Below, piece by piece: positions 10,420-22,774 of a stretch of DNA of 64,000 nt. This DNA is from Lasiodiplodia sp. COLG20 (Eukaryota; Ascomycota; Dothideomycetes; Botryosphaeriales; Botryosphaeriaceae). Location: NCBI GenBank assembly GCA_009801085.1, contig VNWV01000006.1, positions 1,302,001 through 1,366,000 on the forward strand, read 5' to 3'. Both the position numbers and the translations under genes were made by a program. Under the pieces are notes generated by a model. It had not been told where the DNA came from. It searched no databases and was given only the letters and a program-made list of their open reading frames with translations. The first letter of the stretch is position 1. Each line of letters opens with the position of its first letter.

Positions 10420-11958
10420 CGGCGCTCATGGGTATCGCCGAAGTTGGTCACGTGAGGCAACTGGCATTTGGGGTTAGAGGGGGATTCTGTTGTTGATGAT
10501 GCGGTAAGCGTTCATGAGGAGAGGTAATAGGAATAAGCTGGTCGGCGGATCATGCTTTGGTTTCCTTGCCCTTCCGTGTACACATCTCGCATTTCTAAAT
10601 TCTTTTCGGAATTTCGTTTAGCTTACCACAATGTTTTCTTCTCGCCTTCCTTTTCATAGCGAGCTTCGTTTTACTACGGGGTGGCGATGTCGGTATTCAT
10701 GTCGCATGAGTTAATGAGCTACGATCACGTCGTGCTGTACAATATACCAACATGAAAAATGTTTACTCTTCGTCGGCCGTCAAAAGTCTTGCGCTTCCAT
10801 TGTCATTAGTTCTACTTCTCGTAATCGCTTAAGTTCCAGGAGCATACCTATCGCGAGTCGTCGGTCAGTCGCAGACTTCCAACATTCATTCTGGCGCTTC
10901 ATTCTCCTATGGAACATGCACACCGCATGGGCTTTGGTTTGTTCTTGATATTTCCGGAGCACAATCTACGCAGTTCTGGTTACTTGGATCTTATCACGTC
11001 CTTTTCAATATTGATTCTTCTTATATCTATATAAAAAGTTCATCTGCTAGAAGTTTGAAAACGTAAAGCCGTTTTTATAAGATAGAGGTAACGATTTTAG
11101 AAGGTGAATATATTATCATGTAAAATGACCGTTATCTAATAACCTCGTAGGGGGAAGAGGAAGAAAAGGTTATAGAGTTTATATTCGCTTTAATAGTTAC
11201 CATATAGACTTTGCCTAATTGTGGAATTAAAATTCTGTTGTAAAAAGGTTGATCCTTTAGGCGTTGAACGGTTCAATATGGAAATCGTTGTCAGATCGCA
11301 CTATATAACAGGCGCTCTTTCTGCATTACACTGCCAACCAATACAGAACTATCCTTGTTTGTAGACTAAATTGCCAGTCAAATCGTGCAATTTCAATCAT
11401 GTTCGTAAATGATACAAAGAAAAAACTTGAAATAGATAGCAACTATCGCAGATTAGCAGTAGGAATTTATTGAATATCGCGAACTAAGCCTTTGATAGCT
11501 AGGTCTGCCCTATCGATACTATGAGTTGAATTGAGATGATATATTGTAAAGGGTGAGAAGTAGTAGTAAAGTGAGTAATACTCAATACGCTCTTGATATC
11601 TCGCCCATTAGATTCAGAGTATGCAAGCATGTCAAAATCCATACCGTCAAAGCGCACGCATCTAGATCCAGACCAGTATCTTTCCAATATGCGATTATTG
11701 TTATGGCCACAAGAGCCTGTGGACGAATTGACTGTACTTTCCTCACCCATACCTCATCACGAATCAGACACCCAAAAGAACAAAGCGCCGAAGAACACCA
11801 TCCCAACGCCGGTACGTAGAAATTGCCTCGTTGAAAAACCCCCCCAGAAAAGCGCCGTCGCTGAAAGCCAGAGCGGATGCGACAAGTCCGGCTCCGCAGC
11901 CACAGAAGAGGGAGATGAAATAAGATGAAATAAAGCGCCAAAATGTAGGGGAAATATT
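10420..11958. other. Convergent intergenic region with an AT-rich island
   Basis: This is the 3' flank of VAC14 and, on the right, of the kinesin gene, which converges on it. From about 10980 to 11480 the sequence becomes clearly AT-rich by eye, with many TATA, TTAT and ATAT runs and no frame of any length, unlike the GC-rich spacers elsewhere. It could be a decayed repeat mutated by RIP, but I recognise no element in it. Confidence 0.45.
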
Positions 11959-14353
11959 TTAACAAGCCAGCCCGGCCCTCATATTCTCCACCGTCTTTAA
12001 ACCTACGCCCCTCAACCCGCCTAGCTGCTCTAGGTCTGTGATTAGCCACTCGTCGGCGCCGCGACCGTCCATCTCGCATAGCGAATTGACGATGGCCTCG
12101 GCTTTCTTGGCGCCAACGCCTTTGAGGAGCCGGATCTGCGAGACTTCGCGCGTGTTGATGATGTCGAGCAGGCGCTGGGTGCGGGGAGTGAGGGTGCCGC
12201 CGGTGGGAATTGGAGGAGAGACGTCGAGGCCACTGCTGCTGTTGTCGCGGAAGATCTTCATCTTCGGCTTCTTGGGCGCTTTGGCTTTGGGCTTGTAGAC
12301 GAAGCTGTCTTCTTCTTGGTAGTCAGATGCGGCACCATCGTCTTCTGGGACGAACGAGTCGTCGTGGCCGTCGACTTCGGCCTCGGAGGCGTCGTGATCG
12401 GCATCACGGGTGGCGGGCTTTGCTTTCTTGCTTGAGAGCTTTCGGGCAACGGGACGGGTGGGTGCGACAAAGGAGCGCTCTTCTGATGCAGAGACCGCTG
12501 CTGGCGCTGGCCTCCTGAGAGGCTGCTTCGCAAGGGCTGAAGGACGGGGGTGTGCAGGCACATGCTCCGGATTCATGAATTCCAAGCTTGAGTCGGGTGC
12601 AGCGGAAGACTTCGCCGCCTCCTTCTTCAGGCGAATCTTCTCCTGCAGGTTGACGATCTTCTGGCTGAGTTTCTCATTCTCTGGGAAATGCGGCAGGGCC
12701 AGCTGGTACATCTTGAGCGCAGAAACATCTTCCCCGCGAACGTGATGTTGCTTCGCCATGAGAAGGAAGTGTAGGCCCTCCGCTCGACCATCTTCCGTCT
12801 TGCCGACACGCTCCTCCAAGGCCTCCAATCGTTGCCTCACCGCTTCGCTGATGTCCTGAGTCTGAATGGTGGAGGACTCGTTGAGAGCACGCTCGGCCAA
12901 CTTCTCGTCTAGCCGACGCTCGATGAGGGCTTCGATTGCCTCCTTCGAGAGGCCGCTCTGCAATGCCGTCGGCTTGCCATAGCCCGAGCTGTGCACGGGC
13001 CTGGCGGGCTTGGTAACCTTCGATGCAAGTGTCGAATGTGTAGCAGCACGCTTCAAAGGGTCTGGACGGCTCGTCACTGCGGGTTTCGTACTCCTGTGTT
13101 TGTCCGAGTACACAGAAAAGGCCTTGGCCGGCTTGTCAGTCTTTTTCGGCTGCGCGTAGCTGTGTGCGATGTTCACGTTCGTAGCGGCAGCCAGGGCCCT
13201 AAGCGGCTGGCGCTGCTGCAGGCTGGCGCCCGCGATGCTCGATGTAGTTTTCGGGGGCCCACGAAGGACGGCTTCATTCTCGACCTCGGCAACCTCAATC
13301 TTCTTAGTCCGATTGGCAAAGTTCAGGGAGCTCAAGGTATCAAGGTGGTACGAGCGCACTGGCGCGAGATTCAAAACCATGAGAGTGAGGCCATTGTTCT
13401 GGCCCAAAGATAGGATGCGGGTCATCTTGGACTCCCTGTACGGTATCCTTGAATGTTTCTTGCTGATGGCCTCGACGCACTGCGCTAGAACAAACAGAGA
13501 CTTATTGATTGCAGAAGACTCGACCAAGCGTTCCCGGTTGTTGTCTGTTCTCCGGTTGTCCTCGGACCCGGCAAGGTCGATACAGGAGACTTTCGAGACG
13601 CGGGTATGGGTCGCTGTCGTTTGTGTAACTTGGACGCATAATATCGCGTGGGATCGCGAGGAATGGGCGTTTAGCTTTGTTGCGGAGGTAGACCGGTTCA
13701 TATTGGCCTCGTCGTAGAGCTTCTCAAAATCTTTCAAAGTGGTGCAAGGCCGCTCAGTGAGACCAACGACCACAGTCTTGCCATGGTTGTCCCGGATGGG
13801 CAGGCCGGCTGCAGTGCGCTTTTCCGGGGGCTCGAAAAGGTCGTAAACGCGGTCGTTGTAAATTTCATAATAACTCAGCGACACCTCCACCTGGGTTTCT
13901 CCATCTTTCTCGAGCTTCCGGCAGCGACGGTATATGGAACTGAGCAGGCGAGGGATGACTCCGCGGTCTGCCAAGGATTTCCCGCCACGCATGGTATGGG
14001 TCTTGCCGGTGCCGGTAACGCCGTAGGCGAAGATTGTGACATCGAAGCCATTGAAGAGGTGCTTGACAGTGGGAGATACTGCGCGGTAACGTGTCAATGC
14101 CGATGCCCCGCAATCAAAGGTTCCTGTGCAACATACCCTCCTTGTCAAACAACTCTTGTTGGGTGGTGGCGCGGTCGTAGACGCCTTGGAACTGGAAACT
14201 GAAGGACTCGGCCTCATTTTTGGGATTAGGGATTCGAATGACGTTGGGAGGCGAGTTTTCGTCCCCAGTGGTGCTCTCGGCGGTAATAATGGTGTCCTTG
14301 TCGAGCTCGCTCTTGAGCAGGGGTCGTATGCGGGCAAGCACGCGGACGCTCAT
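11959..14353 (-). CDS. KIF22/Kid-type kinesin (kinesin-10) with C-terminal helix-hairpin-helix
   Basis: Complement of exons 14137-14353 and 11959-14078; 778 aa. The 58-nt intron (donor GTATGT, acceptor GCGCAG) restores the motor sequence DKEVSPTVKHLFNGFD. The motor shows the P-loop GVTGTGKTH, switch I NAHSSRSH, switch II DLAGSED and the neck-side SLNFANRTKKIEV. A basic, low-complexity middle and a predicted coiled segment (about 470-560) follow. The C-terminus has tandem helix-hairpin-helix signatures (LLKGVGAKKAEAIV and LGGLRGVGLKTVENM), the DNA-binding module of KIF22. The role expected from the family is chromosome arm movement and mitosis. Start chosen at MSVRVLARIRP, where the kinesin fold begins. 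Confidence 0.92.
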
Positions 14354-15536
14354 GGTTGCAGCGGCCAATTCGTAGAGAAGAGTGATGGGGAGGACCGAAG
14401 CACGCGGCAGTCGAAAGAACAAACAAAAATGAAGTGCCCGCGGTGGGCAGACTTACCGTTGGCGCAGGTCGCAGTACTGGAGAGCCAGGGCCGGGGAGAG
14501 CTTGCGCGGGATGTGTGGGCGTCGTTTGCGGCCCGTCGCGAGGGGCAACGGCCTATCGATACGCCGGCCGCTCAACACCACCTATGGAGCTGCCTACCCG
14601 CCTGCTCAACACCTTCTCCAGCCCGCCGCAACTCGACGGAAACCACGGCGCTTCCGCGCGCACCGCGAATATTGAAAATGTACAGCATCCCGACTTCTGC
14701 TCCGTCCACCTGCACGGCTTTTCGATTTGGTCTGCGCGTCGCACAGCCGGGATGCCGGCGCCTAAGTATTGAAGCGCGCCGTCACCCGACGAGCGTGCTG
14801 GACCATCCCATCTCAGCGTGTTCGGCGTGGACTTGGGAGACAGCGTGTCGCTGCACGCCGATGCGAGGCGACAGTGTCGGGCAGCGCGATGCCTGACGCG
14901 CCTGGCGCGACTGGACCACGATGCTTGCGAGCCCGGACTGAAGGTATTTTGAGCAGCGGCGCCTTTTCTATGTGTTCGGGCGCAGCTTCCAGAAGCTGGC
15001 TTTGACGTGGTCGTGGTGCCTGCGGCGCCATCGACGGCGTTTCACGCGCCGGCCAACCACAGCGCGTCGTTGGCGGGCCGGCGGCTGGTTTTGAAGGCGA
15101 GCCGCCCAGATCACGTTTCATCTGCTCCACTCGGCCCTGCCCGCTCCCCGAATAGCCCCATGTCGTCCGTGCTGGCGGTGTCTTGCGGGACTGGCCCAGC
15201 CAGTGCTTGTGTCTCTGCTATTTTTGAGTAAAACGGCGGTTAATTCGTTCCTTCAAAACCCACCGCCTGGAACCTCCTCCTGCATATGCACATCGCAGGT
15301 CACTTGGTCTCGTCGGGCACTAGGCCGTCTTGGAGACCGACAAGTCTTTCATTAATACCGTCGCTGCTCTTCGTCGATCTTTTCCTGGCCCCGTTTTTGC
15401 TTTCAGATCATCCTTCTCATAGACCACTTTCTTTCGCCTAGCAGGCAACTGTCTGCTATTTTGCTGTTCTTTCCGTTTCCTGGGCTGGTTTCTCAGGCCT
15501 TCATTCTTTATTTTCTGCATTTTCTTTCGCCCAATC
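14354..15536. other. Divergent intergenic region, no gene seen
   Basis: It separates the kinesin start from the Ser/Thr-rich protein start and should contain both promoters. Short overlapping frames on both strands lack motifs. The last 150 bp before the ATG at 15537 are pyrimidine-rich, as is common in fungal promoters and 5' leaders. Confidence 0.5.
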
Positions 15537-17105
15537 ATGAGCTGCACTATGAGGAGTCTGCTGCTGGCAGCGCTATCAGCTTCCGCCGTGGCCGGCCCGC
15601 TTCCTCAGTATGCCCGGAGAGTCAAGTAAGTTCGTCAGAGTCCGTGGTCATGAATACCGCTGACACAAGGAAGCTTTCCCAGATATCTAAACTCTTCTTC
15701 GCCTGCCGTCGAAGCTGCCTACGCCGCGAACACGCCCGTCGCGGTTGGCACGCCCTCAACTCCCCCGGCAGTTCAGGCTGCCGACACTGGCATTCCCTTC
15801 GTTGTGCCAGTGACTCTCCCTACCAGTACGCCTTCTCTAGCTGTCTTTACCTTCGTGGACCCCTCTGGCTCACCAATCGCTACAGTCGATATATCGACAG
15901 CACCTGAAAGCACTCAGGCTGAGTCCACTGTTTCTGCAGAGACGAGCCCTTCGAGTACCGTTGCAACAACGCCGGCTCTCACTCCCCTGACGCCGGCCGT
16001 CGACTCGTCGACACCTGCGACCCCTGCATCCTCTGCTCCCGGTGGTTTCATAGGCCCCGAGTTCTCGGTGGCTGGGTCGTCGTCTACGACACGCTTGTTC
16101 ACTTACGATCCCACGACGCCTGGTGCTACACCATCTCAGAACTCAACCACATCCAGCACTCCCACGGTCAGCGCGTCTTCGAACACGCGTCCTTTCACGT
16201 ATTCGCCTCAGACACCATCGACCTCGAGTGGCAGACCCTTTACCTATTCGCCGCAGACGCCGTCGATGCAGAGCAGCCAAGTCGTCAGTTCCGCACAGTC
16301 CACCCCTGCGCCTGAGACGCCGACGAGTCTGCCTGTTACACCTGTGCCCAATACTCCGACGCCCAGTCCTGCCACTAGCTCCGTCCAATCAGCTGCAAGC
16401 AGCCCTACAACAGGTGCATCCACATTTGTTTCAGAACCAGGTGTGCTGTACCTGACGACAACGATTTACACCATTCCTACCCCTGCTGCCCAAGCCACTG
16501 TCGCCACCTCTCCTTCATCACTGCAGGCTTCTGCTCAATCTACGCCACAGGAGTCTTCTGCGACGTCCTCGCCGACTCAAATCCCAGGAGTCTTTTACAC
16601 GACGATCTACACCACCGTTCGGCCAAACGCAGCCTCGGTGGCGACATCTGCTGAGCCGTTGACTACGCTTCTCTCGAGCACAGCTCTTGCATCGACCCCG
16701 GAGCCCAGTACGCCGTATACTGAGACAAGCGCCGCTCAGATAAGCACAGCTGACACCAGCACCGCCGTGCCCAGCTCTGTCGAGCCGAGTGCTACATACA
16801 CTCCTTTGCCCTCTTCTTCCTCAGAGCCCTCGCTATCTGAAAGCTCAAGTACCACGAGGACGGCCCTGGGGGCATCCTCGACTCCTTCCCCTTCAAGCAC
16901 TGAGAGCGCACCCACATCATCCGATCCGCCCACATCTGCGCCGCCTACGGTCACTAGTTCAACGTATTCTAGTGACGGCCCGGGTATCACGGTCATTCCT
17001 GTAAACCCAAGCATCTCTACTGTCTTCTTGACGAGTACTGTCACGGAGAAGGAGACTGTTACCGAGACAGCCACCGTCAAGGAGACCGTTACCGTGAGGG
17101 CGTGA
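15537..17105 (+). CDS. Secreted Ser/Thr/Pro-rich protein, probably cell-wall or mucin-like
   Basis: Exons 15537-15625 and 15683-17105; 503 aa. Exon 1 encodes a signal peptide (MRSLLLAALSASAVAGPLP, starting at residue 5), and the 57-nt intron (GTAAGT...CCCAG) closes phase at AA|A. The mature part is almost entirely Ser, Thr, Pro and Ala, so it should be heavily O-glycosylated. It has internal repeats: three copies of a FTY(S/D)PxTP motif near residues 165-220 and two of PGVxYxTxxYT further on. The C-terminus is TVTEKETVTETATVKETVTVRA, with no hydrophobic tail, so no GPI anchor is predicted. No catalytic domain is seen; function is inferred from composition only. Confidence 0.82.
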
Positions 17106-17522
17106 TCGTAAGTAAGGACGGAAAGAGAAGGGTGCTGATTTTCAAGATGCAGCGATATTAAAGGTTTATGGAGCAAGATAGTCATGAGATCATGAAAGAG
17201 ATGGTAAATTTGTTTATAAAGTGATGAGAGGAATGCGTTTGATCATGCATCTGGGATGCAGATCTGCCGCCCGTTACAAATACCGGTCTGCTTTTTCTGT
17301 TTCTTTTTTTTTTTTTCAAATTCGCTTGATTCCCCGTTCTTGTAGAAGCGCCTGTAATCTCTTAAGGTAGATCCTTAATATTTAATGAAAGATGCTGTAC
17401 AGGAATGGCATAAATCGTACAGATGCTCTTTCACATGCACAAGGAGAATGTGTGTCCCGGAACGCCACCGATTTTTTTTTATCGCAATGTTGCGTATAAT
17501 ACAGACCTTCAGAACTAAGACT
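17106..17522. other. Convergent 3' flanks
   Basis: Short spacer between the Ser/Thr-rich gene and ZIM17, which converge. It contains a 15-nt or longer T tract near 17307-17323 and several A/T-rich stretches that may serve 3'-end formation on either strand. No gene. Confidence 0.5.
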
Positions 17523-18193
17523 CTATGAAGACTTCTTGAAGGAAGCTCCCGGAGCGGCGTTGTCGCTGGCCGCGTCCGTAGTAGGAGCTCTCGGTGCGGG
17601 AGGTTCGTATTTCGTCTGCGAGCCATCGTCCCAAAGCTCGAGATCTCCGTCTTCGCTGAGTTGTCCACGCTTCACTAACTGGCCCTTCTCTCTCATTATG
17701 TCTTCAAGGGTGGTGCTCTGGTCGGCGAAGACCTGTCGGGGTCGCTGTTAGTGGTACATCGTGGCCTGGGAATGGGCGGTACATCACGAACCCTGAGGTG
17801 ATCGGAGATCAAGTGCCGGTTCTTGCAGCCTGGACACGAGATCAACACCGTGCCATGGTGGTAGCCTTGTTTGGAAATCTTATGCGATGACCTCGTTTCG
17901 CAGACTTTGCAGGTGAAGGTCATTTGGTACTGCGGAACCTCCTGCTGCTCCGGTGCGGCAGAAGAAGCGCCCGGCTGCGCGGGTGCAGACTCCGAGCGCT
18001 TCGCCGTAGTGGAGAATGCATGGCGACACGGCTGCGACAGGAATGCTCGTGGCTGGAGCGATGGGCTTTGAGGCCGACGTATGTGCGAGAGCTCTCGATG
18101 AATGCGGCGCACGGGAGTCGGCGCGGCGCGCGGTGCGCTGGCGAACGAGGCAGGGCGCGAACAAAGGCGCACGAGCGAGCGGGAGGAGCGCAT
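17523..18193 (-). CDS. ZIM17: Zim17/Hep1-type DNL zinc-finger protein of the mitochondrial matrix
   Basis: Complement of exons 17792-18193 and 17523-17732; 203 aa. Zim17 keeps mitochondrial Hsp70 (Ssc1) soluble and supports protein import. The first about 65 residues are rich in Arg, Ser and Ala with almost no acidic residues, as expected for a matrix presequence. The DNL core follows, with zinc ligands Cys95, Cys98 (TCKVC), Cys120 and Cys123 ([15 protein letters not shown]). The 59-nt intron (donor GTTCGT, branch CACTAAC, acceptor GACAG) sits directly after the core and leads to [13 protein letters not shown], which continues the family sequence. The tail after about residue 170 is poorly conserved. 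Divergent from cullin-3. Confidence 0.92.
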
Positions 18194-18735
18194 GGCTGAT
18201 TGAGGTGGCAGCGGTACGGGCTCTTCGATTATAAAGACGGGAAGGGTGTTGCGGCTGTGTGCTTTGCGGCGAGCGACGACAGAGCTCTCGGGCTAGCGCC
18301 GTGGTTGTTCGCGCGCCTTCCGTCATCGTCTGCCAGGGTCCATGGTCCGCCATGCATAATTAGTGGCCGCTTCTGATGCGCGCCGCAACGTCACCACTGG
18401 CCACCGTCAACCGTGGCTCTGTGCGCACATGTTCCGCCTCACGCTCAAGGCCACTACCACCTCGATACCTCCGCCTGACTCGACTTCTGCCGCGACACAC
18501 ACTCCGCCAACCCTTTAAGCTAGCTCGGCCATGAGCTCGCGCCGTTGATTGCGCCACGCAACGACTACTCCGTTCCGCCAAACGGCCTGGCGCTCGTTCG
18601 TCGACCTTCAGCCCACGCGTTCGGCGCTGACACTCCCCGCGCCCCGCCGACACTTTCAGAGCTCGACGCGCTCGCCACAGCCCGACCTTGGGAGCTTCTT
18701 GCAAACTCAAACAACCCTCCACAACACCTTCCGCC
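18194..18735. promoter_or_regulatory. Divergent promoter region between ZIM17 and cullin-3
   Basis: A 542-bp interval between two start codons that point away from each other. Overlapping frames on both strands are GC-driven and show no motif. No TATA box is evident. Confidence 0.55.
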
Positions 18736-21501
18736 ATGTATCCCAAGCCGGGAAGGCAGAGCAAGATTCGCCCGCCGCGCAGGGTGAGTCTCACTTTCGT
18801 TGGTCCCTGGAGCAGCTGCCTACCCTTCAGCGCGTTTTGCCATGCCCGCCTCACCCACGTTCCGATATCCAGCGTGTTCGACATGCCTTGCTTTTGGCTC
18901 TTGCGCTTTCCAAAACCAGACATCTAAAATTGAAATAGGGCCTAAACGGCGGTGACGAGAGCTTCGAGTCAACGTGGGGCACGATATCCAGCGCAATCCG
19001 CCAGATCCACACCAAGAACGCGTCGGACCTTTCGTATGAGGCTCTCTACAGGCACACGTATCGCGTGATTCTGAAGAAGAAAGGCGAGCAGCTTTACCAG
19101 AGCGTCCTGCAGTTCGAGAAAGACTGGCTGTGCAACGAGGTGAAGACAAAGGCAGCTCAGTTGGTCTCGAGCAGCCTGGTGGCGGACCTACAGGCGGGCA
19201 GCGCCAACACCACTGCGAATGAACGTCGCGTCGGTGGAGAAAAGTTTCTGAAGGGCATTCGTGAGGAATGGCAAGACTATCAACTGTGCATGAGCATGCT
19301 TACGGATGTGCTAATGTACATGGTAAGTAGATTTACATGATGCCACGACGGGAGATTAGTAGCGTTGATTCGAGAACAGGAGCGCGTCTATTGCGCGGAC
19401 CATCGGCAACCCTCGATCTATACCACCTCGCTGATGCTCTTTCGCGACAACATCCTCCGCTCGCCACCGAACGACAACCACTCGGACTTGACCGTGCAGG
19501 AGCTCCTCAACCGCATCGTTTTGGACCAGATTCAGATGGAACGTAACGGCGACGTCATCGACAAACATCTCATCAAATCTTGTGTGTACATGTTGGAGAG
19601 CCTGTACGAGGGCACGAAAGAGGATCAAAACCAGCGCTTGTACGTCACTGCTTTCGAGCCGCACTTCCTGGGTGCAAGCCGGGAGTTTTACAGGGCCGAG
19701 GGAGATGCTCTGCTGCGAGAGTCAGACGCAGGCGCGTACTGCAGGCACACATCCAGGAGGTTGCGAGAAGAAGTAGACCGCTGTAGGTCGACGCTGTCGG
19801 AGACTACGAGATCCAAGATCGAGCGCGTGGTGGAAGAAGAGCTCATTGAGAACAAGATCCACGATCTTATCGAGTCCGAAAGCGGCGTTAAATTCATGAT
19901 CGACAACGAAAGGGTCGAAGAGCTTGGGCTGATATACGATCTGAACGCTCGAGTGGATCCCAAAAAGACAGAGCTTGTTCGCGCCATCCAGAACCGCGTG
20001 GTGGAGATGGGGAACGAAATCAACCAAAACACGGTATCTGCGGCGTCTGCACCCCCTCAACCGGCGGAGAACGGCGACGACGGTGAAAAGGGAAAGAAGG
20101 CCGTCGCGGACAGGGCCGTGAACCAGCAGACGGTGGCCGCCATCAAATGGGTCGAAGATGTATTGGCGCTCAAGGACAAGTTTGACTTGATCTGGAAACG
20201 CGCCTTTGACTCGGACCAAGCGATGCAGACCGCCCTGACACGCAGCTTTGCCGAGTTCATCAACTCGTCCGCCTTCCCCAGGAGCTCCGAATACATTTCT
20301 CTCTTTATTGATGAGAACATGAAGAAGGGCATCAAGGGCAAGACGGAGAGCGAGGTCGACGTTGTCCTGGAGAAGGCCATCACCCTGCTCCGGTACATCG
20401 CCGATAAGGATCTCTTCGAGCGCTACTACAAGAAACATCTCTGCAAGCGTCTCCTCATGGCCAAGTCGCTGAGCAACGACGTTGAGCAGCAGATGATTTC
20501 CCGCATGAAGATCGAGCTCGGAAACAATTTCACTTCGAAGTTGGAAGCTATGTTCAAGGATATGACCATCTCGGAAGAGCTCACTTCCGGCTTCAAGGCG
20601 TACGTCGCTAACTTGGGAGATCCCGACCCCAAGCGCATCGAGCTTACCGTGAATGTGCTCACGAGCATGACCTGGCCTCTGGAGTCGATGGGTAGCGGCT
20701 CGAACGAAGACGTGGACGGCAAGCGCACCAAGTGCATCTTCCCCTCCGCCATTGACAGGGTCAAGAAATCGTTCGAGCAATTTTACGGAGAGAAGCATTC
20801 AGGACGGCAGCTCAGTTGGCTAGCTAACATGGGATCTGCCGATATTCGAGCAACGTTCCCCAAGGTGCCGACCAAAGAAGGCGTGAAAGAGCGCAAGCAC
20901 GAACTCAACGTATCGACGTACGCCATGGTCATCTTGCTGCTGTTCAATGACCTTGCCGACGATGAAGGCTTGACCTTTGATGAGATTCAGGCCAAGACCA
21001 ACATCCCCTCCCACGATCTCATCCGCAACCTGCAGTCCCTCGCCGTTGCACCCAAGACCAGGATCCTGATAAAGACCCCGATGAGTAAGGATGTCAAGCC
21101 TACGGACAAGTTCTTGTTCAACCCCAGCTTCGTCGGTAAATTCCACAAGCTCAAGGTCGGTGTCGTCACGGCTGGCAACAGAGTCGAAGGCGACAAAGAG
21201 CGCAAGGAAACGGAGAAGAAGAACAACGACTCTCGAGGCTTCTGTATCGAGGCTGCTATCGTTCGTATCATGAAGTGCGTCTTTTCAACCCGAGTCCTTG
21301 TGAGATGATGACTGACGAATCGACAGGCAACGGAAAGATCTCACTCACCAGAATCTTGTCGCCGAGACTCTCTCGATCCTGGCTAACCAGTTTAAGCCGG
21401 ATGTAAACATGATCAAGAAGCGCATCGAGAGCCTGATCGAACGTGAGTATCTGGAGCGTATCGAAGATGCGTCGCCTCCGGCGTACCGCTACCTCGCTTG
21501 A
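18736..21501 (+). CDS. CUL3: Cullin-3, scaffold of BTB-type ubiquitin ligases
   Basis: Exons 18736-18783, 18939-19322, 19380-21274 and 21327-21501; 833 aa, the usual cullin length. Cul3 bridges BTB substrate adaptors and the RING protein Rbx1. The N-terminal repeats include TWGTISSAIRQIHTKNASDLSYEALYR. The cullin-homology domain contains YYKKHLCKRLLMAKSLSNDVE and, further on, the block ending FLFNPSF. The neddylation loop AIVRIMK places the modified Lys at 776, split across the last intron, and the protein ends in the conserved YRYLA. The first intron (155 nt) is longer than the others, so the 16-residue first exon is the least certain part. Confidence 0.95.
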
Positions 21502-22420
21502 TCTTGCTGTGCTGGCAGGTCAAGTGTTCTTCACCACTACAGCGAATTCACGGTGATTGCTGTTGCCTATAACTCCACTAATGCAGATGGACATTCTTCT
21601 CACTTTGCTCGTTGCAGTGGCGGGAATCCAAAAGGAAAAACCATTCCTCCACGACAGCAGCTGAACTGCAGAGTCCTTTCTTCCCCTTTTCTTCTTCATG
21701 TTTCTCATCTCCTTTCACTCTGCCGGATTCTCTTTCCTTTTTCATATGGCAGGTTCATGAGTAATTTTGACGAGTAATTGCATTGGGATAAGGCATCGGC
21801 GTAAGGGATCGAGGATATTGCACATTTTATGGGCTTTTCTTTAACCTCGAATATCCGCCTATTGTAGCGGACGCGACGAAGAGGCTTTCCTCCATTAGCG
21901 TTGCGCGTCTTGTCATCAAGTCTAGCGTTCACGGCAAAAAGGTTTGGTGGTAGAGGCATGGACAGGTGAGAGAGATATTGGACCGCCTCCAGGCATTAAA
22001 AAAAGGTCAATATCGGGACCAACGACTTCATGGCTGCGACGAGAATTGGAGTAAAGCTTGGTAATGGAAATAGAGGCTGAGATCCATACCGAGTTCTCCT
22101 TTCGCCGCCGCCGCCAGCGGCTCTTAGCTGCTTCGGGCACAGTAGGTACAACAGGTCTCGGTGCCACACAGAAAACGCAGTCTCTAGCTATATCGACAAA
22201 GTAGCATTGTACATGTGCATCAAGCACCTCTTTGGGTCACTCAGCAGCTTGTGTCTAAGTATTCTCATCAAGTGATGCATGTGTGTCGACACGCGTGCAT
22301 TGCATCACATCGAGCAAGGGACTTGAGTCACTTTGATTGCTGACTGTATTCTCTTTTCCTGCAGCTATATCAGCAGATTAGGCCGTCCAGCAGCCCTGAA
22401 ACTGTGACGGTGCAATCCCT
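21502..22420. other. Intergenic, no gene seen
   Basis: 3' flank of cullin-3 running into a repeat island. Frames are short on both strands and no motif is recognised. Confidence 0.5.
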
Positions 22421-22774
22421 TGTACTGCATATGCAACGTGCCCTCGAAGAAACTTTTGTCTTGACAGATGCAGTGCATACATAGGGAGGGGTATCGCAGC
22501 TAAAGGCTAGCGTGAATTTGCTTCTCGCTCATGTCATGGGCAGTTGGGGCTATCATTCAGATGCAAACGTGGAATTAGTAATTCTACATTCTTGTGTGGA
22601 TGATAGCCTCTACTGCCCACGTATGTTGGAAAGAAAATCGCCAGGCCCAATTACCCCCATATTCCGAGCCTGCTCTTCTTCGCGCTAGTATTTCGGCCGC
22701 GATACCCCTCTTTACTACATAAGCAACGTGCTCCCTCAAGAAAGCCTTTGTTTTGGTAGATACCGCGCATACAT
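22421..22774. repeat. Decayed fold-back repeat with flanking direct repeats
   Basis: Two direct copies of a roughly 63-bp segment (22421-22483 and 22711-22774; both contain GCAACGTG, then CTC.AAGAAA, then GCATACAT) flank an imperfect inverted repeat. The inner arms 22537-22559 and 22597-22619 match at about 20 of 23 positions around a 37-nt loop. The outer arms also pair: GGGGTATCGC near 22489 with its complement near 22700, and CTAGCG near 22508 with its complement CGCTAG near 22682. Most differences between the copies are C/T or G/A transitions, which fits RIP-type decay. No transposase frame is present. A related segment lies at 60276-60390. Confidence 0.6.
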
